A stretch of 64,000 nucleotides of DNA. It comes from CALDUY01 sp046350255. GTDB taxonomy: Bacteria > Planctomycetota > Planctomycetia > Gemmatales > Gemmataceae. Shown here in pieces: positions 9,444-18,649 of the stretch. Location: positions 456,770-520,769 of the forward strand of contig JAXMAV010000003.1 in the NCBI GenBank assembly GCA_046350255.1. Direction: 5' to 3'. The notes under the pieces were generated by a model that saw only the letters and a program-made list of their open reading frames with translations, did no database searches and was not told the DNA's origin. Positions within the stretch are counted from its first letter, which is position 1. Each line of letters opens with the position of its first letter. The translations under genes were made by a program, and so were the position numbers.

Positions 9444-9974
9444 ATGCGAACGCTTTTGCGATTCTGGATGATCCCGGCTGTGCTGCTCGCCGTCGGGACG
9501 GTCGTCACCCCCGCCAGTGCGGGCGGCCGTTGCCATGGAACCTGTGCGGCCGGTAATTCGGCCTCCTTCGACTTCAATAGCTGTCCACCCTACTGGGCCG
9601 ATCCCTACGCCGACCTCCGGCCCTGGCCCTTCGATAACTTCCTTTACGATGGTCCGCGTAACTGGACCTGGTGGTTCCCCGACGCCGGCTTCACCGCCTA
9701 CCCGGGCGAACCGGGCTCCGGCATCGTCGCCGGGTCAGACTACTCGCACATCAACTGGGTGATCTCCCCCACCGCCACTGCTCAGCTCGTACGCCAGAAG
9801 CTCGACGCCCTGGGCATTCCGCCGGTGCCGCAGGAGACGCTCTTCCTCGGCAAGAACCCCGCCGCGGTGGACAAGGCCAAGCTGCCCCTGCCCAAGAGCT
9901 GGATTGTCGATCCCGACAAGGATCTGCCCGTGGACAACAAGGACAAGGACAAAGACAAGGATCTCGACCAGTAA
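9444..9974 (+). CDS. Small secreted protein of unknown function with Asp/Lys-rich tail
   Basis: 176 aa. A clear signal peptide (cleavage near residue 26, VTPASAGG) is followed by a Trp/Tyr/Pro-rich region (PPYWADPYADLRPWPFDN) and a low-complexity charged C-terminus of alternating Lys and Asp (DNKDKDKDKDLDQ). I do not recognise a family. The acidic/basic tail could be a surface or metal-interaction element, but this is speculation. It is a single-gene unit between two terminators. Confidence 0.75.
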   Translation: MRTLLRFWMIPAVLLAVGTVVTPASAGGRCHGTCAAGNSASFDFNSCPPYWADPYADLRPWPFDNFLYDGPRNWTWWFPDAGFTAYPGEPGSGIVAGSDYSHINWVISPTATAQLVRQKLDALGIPPVPQETLFLGKNPAAVDKAKLPLPKSWIVDPDKDLPVDNKDKDKDKDLDQ

Positions 9975-9995
9975 CCCTGGTGCGAGCATCAATCA

Positions 9996-10042
9996 ACAGG
10001 GGGCGCTTCCTTCACCGAGGAAGCGCCCCCTGTCTTTTTCCT
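9996..10042 (+). terminator. Rho-independent terminator
   Basis: Perfect GC-rich stem GGGGGCGCTTCCT/AGGAAGCGCCCCC followed by TGTCTTTTTCC, directly after the small secreted protein gene. It could also serve the convergent TPR gene that ends at 10055. Confidence 0.85.
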
Positions 10043-10054
10043 GCCTATGCTGTC

Positions 10055-11068
10055 TTACCGCGCTGTCTTGCGGATGATCGGCAAGGGCGGCATGCGCATG
10101 GCAGGCTGCGGAATCTCGCGCTCGCTCACCGGGCTGGTCGCCTCGATGGGAGCAGGGCCGGTGGGGTCACTCACCAGAGTACCGCTCTTGCTCCCGAGAA
10201 TCATCGGAGCGGGGTGCTGGCCTGGCGCGACCTCGTCCGGACCGGTCGTCTCGGCGGGATCGCCCGACTGCGGCGGTGTATAGGCCACCTGCTGAATCAC
10301 CGGAGGCAGCTTGCCCGGCGTCTTGGGGGTCGGCGTCGTCAGCTCGAGGAGAAACTCCTTCAACCCCTGCAGGTTCGGATCGCGGGCCACCGCCACCATC
10401 GCCAGGTCGCGCGCCGTGGTCGGCTGGTTCAGATGCTTCATCAGCCTGGCGAGGTCATAGTGCGCCTTGGCCTCGCCCATGGTCTGTGCCAGCAGCGGCA
10501 GCGCTTCCTGCAGCCGTCCGGCGCGGCCCAGGGTGTATCCCAGGGTGGTGACGTACGTCTGATTGCCCGGGCTGAGGTCGCACGCCTTGCGCAGCGAATC
10601 GACGCTCTCGTTCCACTGCTTCTGCCGGGCCTGGCACAGTCCCAGCGCGTGCCACACCTGGGGGTTCTGTGGGTCGATCTCCAGCGCCTTGGAGTATGCA
10701 GCCATGGCTCCGGTGGCGTCCTGCGTTTTCTCCAGCAGCCGGGCCAGCGCCAGGTGCGCGGGGAGGAACTTCGGGTCCACCTCCAGCGCCTTGAGATACG
10801 AGAGCCGGGCCTCGTCGCGCGCCGCCTGGCGCTGCTGCAAGGTCTTGTCCTCGGCAACGGCGGCCGGCGCGATCATGTCGCCGAAGGCCACGTACGTGGA
10901 CGCCGAGTGCGTCACCGACTCCTTGACCGCCGTGGGGCTGGCCGCTGCCGATGTGGCCGTCGGGGCCGAGCTGGGCTGACTGCGCAGAAGTGGAATGTTC
11001 GACGTGCAGCCGGTGGCCAGGGCCAGCGCGGCGCCGAGCATCAGGGTTCCGAGGCTACGACCATGCAT
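10055..11068 (-). CDS. TPR-repeat lipoprotein, distal gene of the tad locus
   Basis: 337 aa from ATG 11068, chosen because it gives a clean lipoprotein signal (MHGRSLGTLMLGAALALATGC, Cys21). TPR units follow, e.g. AYSKALEIDPQNPQVWHALG and SLRKACDLSPGNQTYVTTLG (roughly residues 95-230), then a Pro-rich tail. TadD-type TPR lipoproteins occur in tad loci and act as pilotins or assembly factors for the pilus apparatus. The position at the end of the tad gene run makes this a plausible TadD counterpart, but identity is inferred from context. Confidence 0.8.
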   Translation of the reverse strand: MHGRSLGTLMLGAALALATGCTSNIPLLRSQPSSAPTATSAAASPTAVKESVTHSASTYVAFGDMIAPAAVAEDKTLQQRQAARDEARLSYLKALEVDPKFLPAHLALARLLEKTQDATGAMAAYSKALEIDPQNPQVWHALGLCQARQKQWNESVDSLRKACDLSPGNQTYVTTLGYTLGRAGRLQEALPLLAQTMGEAKAHYDLARLMKHLNQPTTARDLAMVAVARDPNLQGLKEFLLELTTPTPKTPGKLPPVIQQVAYTPPQSGDPAETTGPDEVAPGQHPAPMILGSKSGTLVSDPTGPAPIEATSPVSEREIPQPAMRMPPLPIIRKTAR

Positions 11069-11173
11069 TGGCGATCCCTCGCGTGGAAGCAGCCCTGGGC
11101 AAGACGGGTACACCCGGACACAGCCGCCGAATCGTTCGGACGAAGCTGGATCACCAGGCGGTAGGACTGCGCG

Positions 11174-12523
11174 TTATACGAACTCGCGGATGAAGCTGGC
11201 CGCTGCTTCCATCATGAGTTGCTTGGTCAGTTGGACAGGTATCCTCTTAAATCGGCAAATCGACTGCACCGTCTCCAGTAAATCTCGACAATCGCTGGCG
11301 CGCGGGCTTCGTCCCCGGTTGTAATAGCGTTCGTACAGGAACTCGACCGCCTCGTTGGAGGCGTTCATGCCCAGCTTCTTGCAGTAATTGTTGAAGATGC
11401 GGTCGTAGACCTCGCGCGTCGGGGCCAGAATCTCCACCTTGTGCCGCATACGGCGAAGGAACGCCTCGTCCACCAGGTCCTTCGGGTCCAGGTTCGTCGA
11501 GAACATGGTTAACTGCTCGAAGGGAACCTGGAACTTCAGGCCGGACGCGAGGGTGAGGTAATCCACGCGGTTTTCCAGTGGCACGATCCAGCGATTCAGC
11601 AACTCCTTGGGGCTGCACAGCTGGCGGCCAAAGTCGTCGATCAGGAAGATACCCCCGTTGGCCTTGACGTGCAGCGGAGCCTGATAGAAGTTCGACTCGG
11701 CGCTGTACTTCAGGTCGAGCATCTGCAGGTTCAGTTCACCACCCGTCACGATGACCGGCCGCTTGATGCGGATCCAGCGCAGGTCCACGGTGCCGCTGTT
11801 GAGCAGCCGGCGGATGGTCGCCTCGTTGTCCTCCAGCCGATCCTGCGTGTCTTCCTCGGACGGCTCGTGGATGGCCTGGTCGAAGACGGTGATGATGCTG
11901 CCCTCGGCCATGAAGGCGTACGGCACGTAGATCTCGCCGCCGCTGGTGTTCATGAAGTTGCCGATGGCCTGGGCGATGGACGTCTTGCCGTTACCCGGCG
12001 GGCCGTAGATGAACACCGACTTGCCGCTGACCACGGCGGGGCCCACGGCGTTGAACAGCTCGTCGGGCACTACTAGGTGGCTGAAGGCAGCCCGCAGCGC
12101 GTCGGGCGACACATCAATCGACGTCACCGCCTGGCGGTAGGTCTGCTCGACGTAATCTTCCAGGGGTACCGGCGCCGGCCCGACGTAGGCGCAGAGCTTG
12201 AACGCCTCCTGCGAACGACGACGGCCCAGCTCGGTCAGGTTGAAACGGTAGCTGATCTTGCCGATCAGGTCGCCACCCAGCACCTCGATGCACTTCTCGT
12301 GCTTCAGAAAGGCCAGCGCTTCCTCGACCACCTTGAACGGCAAACACAGCAAACGGGCCAGGTCGAGCCCCAGCATGCCGCCGCGCGTGTACAGCGTGCG
12401 GAGGATCATGTCGCTGAGAAAGCCCAGCGTCATGCCCGTCTGGGCCAGGGTGTCCGGTGCGCTGGGGGCATCGGGCAAACCGCCAATGTCCCAGTCCATG
12501 TTGTTCATCTTGATGTGGTTCAT
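11174..12523 (-). CDS. AAA ATPase with N-terminal helical/winged-helix region, tad-locus associated
   Basis: 449 aa. The N-terminal region (about 1-140) looks like a helical or winged-helix domain (LARLLCLPFKVVEEALAFL). It is followed by an AAA module with Walker A GPPGNGKTS (about residue 175), Walker B-type GGIFLIDDFGRQ and a sensor segment MFSTNLDPKDLVDEAFLRR with an arginine-finger-like RR. The family is seen near planctomycete pilus and secretion genes, usually annotated only as ATPase. It is in the same orientation as the tad genes, 28 bp from the small membrane protein gene. It may be a remodelling ATPase for the Tad apparatus; the role is inferred. Confidence 0.83.
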   Translation of the reverse strand: MNHIKMNNMDWDIGGLPDAPSAPDTLAQTGMTLGFLSDMILRTLYTRGGMLGLDLARLLCLPFKVVEEALAFLKHEKCIEVLGGDLIGKISYRFNLTELGRRRSQEAFKLCAYVGPAPVPLEDYVEQTYRQAVTSIDVSPDALRAAFSHLVVPDELFNAVGPAVVSGKSVFIYGPPGNGKTSIAQAIGNFMNTSGGEIYVPYAFMAEGSIITVFDQAIHEPSEEDTQDRLEDNEATIRRLLNSGTVDLRWIRIKRPVIVTGGELNLQMLDLKYSAESNFYQAPLHVKANGGIFLIDDFGRQLCSPKELLNRWIVPLENRVDYLTLASGLKFQVPFEQLTMFSTNLDPKDLVDEAFLRRMRHKVEILAPTREVYDRIFNNYCKKLGMNASNEAVEFLYERYYNRGRSPRASDCRDLLETVQSICRFKRIPVQLTKQLMMEAAASFIREFV

Positions 12524-12550
12524 GGTCCAGGTTCCTCCCCCAGGGGCGCC

Positions 12551-12829
12551 TCAGCGGCGGGGCCCTTGCCCTGGGTCAACGAACTTCTTCATGAGGATGA
12601 ACAGGGCGACACACATGGTAACGATGCAGACCTGCACCACCCGGCTACGGGTGCCCAGGCTCGAGACAAAGTTACTGTACCATGCAGCGAAGAGAGAATC
12701 TGGGGGAGACAGGAAATCGGCGGCGGCGACGGGAGAAGCCGCGACGAGCCAGATCGTGAGGGCGAGACACCCGGCCAGCAGTGGCGCACGCCAGGAGATC
12801 GAACGCATCAGCAAGGGCAGAGGATTCAT
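12551..12829 (-). CDS. Small membrane protein with signal/anchor and one C-terminal TM helix
   Basis: 92 aa. An N-terminal hydrophobic segment (about residues 14-36, ending SPVAAADF, signal-peptide-like) and a second hydrophobic helix (VVQVCIVTMCVALFILMKKF, about 64-83) are visible. No family recognised. It sits inside the tad gene run on the same strand, so it may be a small accessory membrane component. The start could also be Met8. Confidence 0.68.
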   Translation of the reverse strand: MNPLPLLMRSISWRAPLLAGCLALTIWLVAASPVAAADFLSPPDSLFAAWYSNFVSSLGTRSRVVQVCIVTMCVALFILMKKFVDPGQGPRR

Positions 12830-12898
12830 GGGTGTCGCTCTCTGAAGGTGCCGCCAGGCGAGGGAGAGTGTCTGGCCTCGCCTGGCGGTTGCGAGTCG

Positions 12899-13651
12899 TT
12901 AGCGGCTCGCGGCGCCGCCCGCGCCAGCGAAGCCTCCGACCGAGCCGCTGGGGCCGGCGGAGCCACCCCCGCCGAGACCGCCGCGGAACCGGCCATACAT
13001 CTGCGTGACTGCCAGCGAGGCCGGCGTGGCCGAGATCGACGGATCGGCCGGGTCATGCACCAGGACCTGGAAGTCCGAGCAGCGACCGGCGTTCACAGCC
13101 ACCAGGTACTTGTGGATGGCCGCCACCCGCAGCGTGTCGAGTTCCTGCCGGGCGCCGGCGTAGCGATCCGGCGCGGACGGGTCGTACTGGAGGTCCATGG
13201 CCGAGGCCAGGTAGACCGTGCGGTCGGCCTCGGGCCGACGCCGCGAGAGATACTGCAGGTGCGACAGTCCCAGCCCGTTGAGGACGTCGGTGCCCGGCTC
13301 GAACATGTGGTTCCACACCGTCTGGTCGAGGACGTGGCCATTCTGGACCTGCGGCGTCAGGGCGCGATTGACCGCCCGATGCGACAGGTTGCTGTAGCGG
13401 GTGAACCAGCAGCGGTCATACAGGTTCTGGTTGTTGTAGCCGGTGCGCTCCAGCACCGTCGGCGAGCAGTTTTTCTTGCCGCTGTGCCCCGCCGTGCCCC
13501 CGCACAGGCCGGTCGGACAGGTGGCATCCACGCCCCCGCCGCAGCTTCCGCCGGGGCATCCCGGACCGGCCACCGGGGTCTGAGCCTGGGCCAGAACCCC
13601 GCTGACAGCTAGCCCGAGCAGCGCCAGAGCATTTCGGATGGTTCCCTTCAT
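12899..13651 (-). CDS. Secreted Cys/Gly-rich protein of unknown function, tad locus
   Basis: 250 aa. A signal peptide (MKGTIRNALALLGLAVSGVLAQAQ) is followed by a Cys/Gly-rich stretch (GCPGGSCGGG, CPTGLCGG), a globular region with several Trp/Tyr residues, and a Gly/Ser/Ala-rich C-terminus (GGLGGGGSAGPSGS). No known family recognised. It is located between tadC and the AAA ATPase gene on the same strand. It could be a surface component of the pilus system; this is positional inference. Confidence 0.74.
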   Translation of the reverse strand: MKGTIRNALALLGLAVSGVLAQAQTPVAGPGCPGGSCGGGVDATCPTGLCGGTAGHSGKKNCSPTVLERTGYNNQNLYDRCWFTRYSNLSHRAVNRALTPQVQNGHVLDQTVWNHMFEPGTDVLNGLGLSHLQYLSRRRPEADRTVYLASAMDLQYDPSAPDRYAGARQELDTLRVAAIHKYLVAVNAGRCSDFQVLVHDPADPSISATPASLAVTQMYGRFRGGLGGGGSAGPSGSVGGFAGAGGAASR

Positions 13652-13705
13652 CCCACTCCTCCCTTCCTTGACTGGTTCCGGATCTCCCCCAGAACCCGAG
13701 GTTCG

Positions 13706-14662
13706 TTACTTCATCATCGTCTTGATGATGCTGATGGCCGCGGGGCCGACCAGGACGACAAAGATGCCCGGGAAGATGAACAGCACCAGCGGGAAGATCA
13801 ACTGCACCGCGGTCTTGGCTGCCTTCTCCTCGGCAATCTGCTTGCGCCGGGTCCGCATCGAATCCGACTGCACGCGCAACGCCTGGGCGATGCTCGAGCC
13901 GAACCGGTCGGCCTGAATCAGGATGGCCGCCAGCGAGCGGACGTCGTCCACGCCAGTGCGCACCCCCAGGTCGTGCAGCACCTCGCGGCGCGGCCGACCC
14001 ATCTGTAACTGAAAGTTGGCCAGCGAGAGTTCTTCGGAGATCACCTTGGCGTGGCCCTTCATCTCGTCCACAACCTTCCGCATCGCCGCGTCCAGACCCA
14101 GCCCACTCTCGACGCACACCACCAGGAGGTCCAGGGCATCGGGCAGCGTCAGGAAGATCTCCTCCTGCCGCTTGCTGCGCAGGTACCACAACACGATCGC
14201 CGGCAGGTAGAAGCCGACGCCTGTCAAGATTACCATCGGCTTGAGACCGTCCAGGGTCAAACCATATTTCGGCAGGAAGATGGCGATGGCGATGCCGAGG
14301 AACACCATGAAGACCGCGAAGCGGATGCCCAGGTAAACCGGGACGGCTGAGTCGCTGCGAAAGCCGGCGTTGGCCAGCTTGATCTTCAGCTCCGACGCCT
14401 CCAGCTCGGACTGCGGCATCAGCGGCTTGGAGAGCGCCTTGGCCGTCTCCATCATCCCCTGGAACCGCTCCTTCTTTTGCTTGGGATCCTCGATCTCCGC
14501 CAGCGAGTGCGGCCGGTTGAGCCGTTCCAGACGCTCGGAGGCGCGGCTGTTACGGTTGGAGATCAGCGACAACAGCGCGAACACCCCGGCGACGAAGCCA
14601 GCGAACACCAGCAGCGGGATGGCCTCACTCAGGCCCACGAACGCGAAGATTGGTAGCAGCAT
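13706..14662 (-). CDS. tadC: TadC, type II secretion F-family membrane protein
   Basis: 318 aa from ATG 14662, which has GGGG upstream; a GTG at 14674 is possible. It has hydrophobic segments at the N-terminus, around the middle (FAVFMVFLGIAIAIFLP) and at the C-terminus (LIFPLVLFIFPGIFVVLVGP), enclosing the GspF domain. The GspF signature is DALDLLVVCVESGLGLDAAM...FQLQMGRPRREVLHDL. In Tad systems TadB and TadC form the inner-membrane platform that couples the CpaF ATPase to pilus polymerisation. It lies 18 bp from tadB. Confidence 0.93.
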   Translation of the reverse strand: MLLPIFAFVGLSEAIPLLVFAGFVAGVFALLSLISNRNSRASERLERLNRPHSLAEIEDPKQKKERFQGMMETAKALSKPLMPQSELEASELKIKLANAGFRSDSAVPVYLGIRFAVFMVFLGIAIAIFLPKYGLTLDGLKPMVILTGVGFYLPAIVLWYLRSKRQEEIFLTLPDALDLLVVCVESGLGLDAAMRKVVDEMKGHAKVISEELSLANFQLQMGRPRREVLHDLGVRTGVDDVRSLAAILIQADRFGSSIAQALRVQSDSMRTRRKQIAEEKAAKTAVQLIFPLVLFIFPGIFVVLVGPAAISIIKTMMK

Positions 14663-14680
14663 GATGCACCCCACTGGTGG

Positions 14681-15655
14681 TTAAACCTTGATGTTCACGA
14701 TCTTGCGGATGACCAGCGCGCCGAGGATTTGCGAGATGATCGCGAAGACGCTCATCTTGCGGCCCAGCTCGGTGGTCCACAGCACCTCGACGTAGTCCGG
14801 CTTGGTGTTCAGCAGGAAGCCGAACAGGGCGAACGGCAGGGCGATCAGCACCACGCCCGAGAGCCGGCCTTCGCCCGTCAGCGCCTTGACCTGCCCCAGG
14901 ATGCGGAAGCGTTCGCGCACCACGTAGCCGATCTTGTCGAGAATTTCAGCGAGGTCGCCACCGGTTTGCCGCTGAATGCCCACCGAGGTGACGAAGAAGC
15001 GCAGATCCATGTTGGGCACCCGGTCGCACATCGACTTCATCGATTCTTCGATGGGAATACCCAGGTTCTGTTCCTCGAAGACGCGGCCAAACTCCACGGA
15101 GATCGGCTCGGGCATCTCCTCGCCGACGACGTGCATGGCCGCCGCCAGGCTCTGCCCCGAACGCAGCGCCCGGGCCACCAGTTCCAGCGCGTCAGGCAAC
15201 TGGGCGGTGAACTTCTTCAGGCGATGAGCCCGCTTCATGTACAGCCAGACGAACGGCAAGGTGAAGAGTATCAGGGCGTTCACCGGCGCCATGATGATCG
15301 GCAGACGCGCCAGCATGGTTGCCGTCGCTCCCATGGCGCCCAGCACGATGCCGATGCCAGTGAGAGTGGCGGGTTTGATGTGGCAGTCGGCCTGCTCGCA
15401 CATCTTGGCGGGGCTGAGAAACTGCGGGGTCAGCGCTTCCAGCAGCGACCGGCGGTCGCCCTCGAACGCCGTCTTCCGCAGGATGTCCATCGCTTGCTGA
15501 TCTTGCCGCGACCGTTTGCCCACGAGCAGATCGAGGCGAGTGGCCGTCTGCGGGCCCTGTTCGCGGAAAACAAACGCCAGTAGCCCGATGAGACCGGTGA
15601 CCGTCAGAAAGGCCAGCATCGAGAGCATCGTCGGGTTGTTCAGTAATGACATCAT
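14681..15655 (-). CDS. tadB: TadB, type II secretion F-family membrane protein
   Basis: 324 aa from ATG 15655 (tandem ATGATG preceded by GGAG); the longer upstream frame has no membrane or family character. There are N-terminal and central hydrophobic segments and a GspF domain: LPDALELVARALRSGQSLAAAM, FGRVFEEQNLGIPIEESM, and FFVTSVGIQRQTGGDLAEIL. It is the inner-membrane platform partner of TadC, between cpaF and tadC in a same-strand run. Confidence 0.93.
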   Translation of the reverse strand: MMSLLNNPTMLSMLAFLTVTGLIGLLAFVFREQGPQTATRLDLLVGKRSRQDQQAMDILRKTAFEGDRRSLLEALTPQFLSPAKMCEQADCHIKPATLTGIGIVLGAMGATATMLARLPIIMAPVNALILFTLPFVWLYMKRAHRLKKFTAQLPDALELVARALRSGQSLAAAMHVVGEEMPEPISVEFGRVFEEQNLGIPIEESMKSMCDRVPNMDLRFFVTSVGIQRQTGGDLAEILDKIGYVVRERFRILGQVKALTGEGRLSGVVLIALPFALFGFLLNTKPDYVEVLWTTELGRKMSVFAIISQILGALVIRKIVNIKV

Positions 15656-15760
15656 GGGGGAGTCCTCAAGTTGCAGGCAGCGTGCAGCGTAGCGGCCCGT
15701 GCGAGGGGGGGCGGGGCGTCTGGCTGCGATCTGCACTCGGCATCGAATCGTGCTCCTGGT

Positions 15761-17149
<1,389 letters not shown>

Positions 17150-17262
17150 TGAAGTTTACTCCCGAGCGGTTCGCGGTCCTGGCGCCTCCTGGACGGATGA
17201 GCGGCGACGTCGGATGAGGGGGTGGACCAGCGACAAAGGGGCGCCGGGCCATCCCCGGGCTT

Positions 17263-18477
17263 TCAACGCAGTGAGAACAGGCCTCCCCAGCGCGACTTCT
17301 CCTTTTGCTGCGGCACGATTTCTCGCCCCGTCAGCGTCTGAGCCAGCCCGTAGAACGATTGCTGCACCTTCGACTTCGGCGCCAGCTGCACCAGCGGGAT
17401 ACCCTGGTTTCGCGAGTCGTGAACCGCTCGCGTGTCGTTGGGTATCTGCCAGAAGATGGGCTTGCCGATCGTCTCCTCGGCCTTCTTCATCGTGATCTCG
17501 CCGTCACTGCCCACCCGGTTCATCACGATGTGGACCTTGTCGCCCACCGACGGGTTGGCCTCCAGCGTCGGCAGCATCCGGACGACGTTCCGCAGGCTGG
17601 AAAGCTCGAGCTGCGCCACCAGCAGGATGACGTCGGCCATGTGCAGCGCCGTCTCGTCACACGATGAAAAGCTCTTCGACAGGTCAAGAATCAGGTGCGA
17701 GTAGCTGGCCCGCAACAGCCCGATGACGCGCTGCAGGTGATCCTCGCGGATCATCTTGGCGTCCTCCATCTGCACCGGATGCGGCAGCAGCGACAACCCC
17801 GACGAGTGCTTGCTCAACGAGCGCTTCAGAAACTGCATGTCGAGCCGATCGACCGATAGCACCACGTCAGCCAGCGTGTAGTCGGCGTGGAGCAGATCGA
17901 GGGCCACGTCGGCATCACCGAGGGCCAGGTCCATATCCACCAGGGCGACGCTATTGCTGGGATCCTGAGCCAGGGTAGCACCCAGGTTGACCGCCAGCGT
18001 GGTGCAGCCGACCCCACCGCGCGAACCGATGATGGCGATGATCTGCGATTCCTGGCGCTGCTCGCGGCCCCCGCTCACTGCCGGATGGCTGCCCGGCTGC
18101 GGTCGCACGCGCTGAAACTTGTTCAGCGCTCGCAGCAGCTCCTCGAGCACCACCGGGGCGGTCAGAAACTCGCGCGCCCCGTTGCGCAGCGCCTGCAAGA
18201 TCGCCTGGCCGTCGCTCCGGGCGCTGATCGCCAGGATGGGCAGGTCCGGGATCTCCGCCGACAATTGCTGGATCAGCGCCAGGGCTTTGACCTGATCCGA
18301 ATCCAGCGACACCATCACGACGTCGGGCTGCGATTGGAGGATCACATCGAGGAAGAAGTCGTAGCGGGCGCACTCCGTGTCAAGCCACACACTTTCGATG
18401 CCCAGCAGGACGTTCCGCAACTCTTCCCGCGTATTGTCGGAAGGGTCCACGATGGCAATTCGTTGTACGTCCTTCAT
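17263..18477 (-). CDS. cpaE: CpaE/TadZ, receiver-like plus ParA/MinD-like ATPase
   Basis: 404 aa from ATG 18477; an upstream ATG at 18498 would add seven residues. The N-terminal 120 residues are an atypical response-regulator fold (VQRIAIVDPSDNTREELRNV ... LPILAISARSDGQAILQALRNGAREFLTAP). They are followed by a MinD/ParA ATPase with a deviant Walker A GSRGGVGCTT (about residue 150) and LVDMDLALGDADVALDL. Cys replaces the usual Lys neighbour of the GKT triplet. CpaE/TadZ localises the Tad apparatus to a cell pole or focus. Confidence 0.92.
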   Translation of the reverse strand: MKDVQRIAIVDPSDNTREELRNVLLGIESVWLDTECARYDFFLDVILQSQPDVVMVSLDSDQVKALALIQQLSAEIPDLPILAISARSDGQAILQALRNGAREFLTAPVVLEELLRALNKFQRVRPQPGSHPAVSGGREQRQESQIIAIIGSRGGVGCTTLAVNLGATLAQDPSNSVALVDMDLALGDADVALDLLHADYTLADVVLSVDRLDMQFLKRSLSKHSSGLSLLPHPVQMEDAKMIREDHLQRVIGLLRASYSHLILDLSKSFSSCDETALHMADVILLVAQLELSSLRNVVRMLPTLEANPSVGDKVHIVMNRVGSDGEITMKKAEETIGKPIFWQIPNDTRAVHDSRNQGIPLVQLAPKSKVQQSFYGLAQTLTGREIVPQQKEKSRWGGLFSLR

Positions 18478-18575
18478 TGGTTTACCCACCGAGTGCATCC
18501 GAGGTCCACACCGTCCGGCTGACGTGGCGACCCCCTGTTTGGGGAAAGAAGCAGGAGAGTGGTACCCTGCTGCGA

Positions 18576-18638
18576 GAGCGGTCGGCCCGATTTTCCGACC
18601 GCTCCAGAACGAAGAGGGGGAGCGATTTCGCCCCCCTC
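18576..18638 (-). terminator. Double hairpin between the secretin and cpaE genes
   Basis: Two consecutive GC-rich inverted repeats: GAGCGGTCGG/CCGACCGCTC (18576-18604) and GAGGGGG/CCCCCTC (18614-18638). They lie just downstream of the secretin stop codon and upstream of cpaE. No long T-run is visible on the minus strand, so it may be an attenuator or mRNA processing/stability element that sets different expression of the two halves of the locus. Confidence 0.45.
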
Positions 18639-18649
18639 CCTGGTGACTG

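Noticed and set aside
12077..13612. 511-codon plus-strand ORF opposite tad-locus genes
   Set aside because: Shadow of three minus-strand genes in a high-GC region; low-complexity Arg/Gly composition and no domain.
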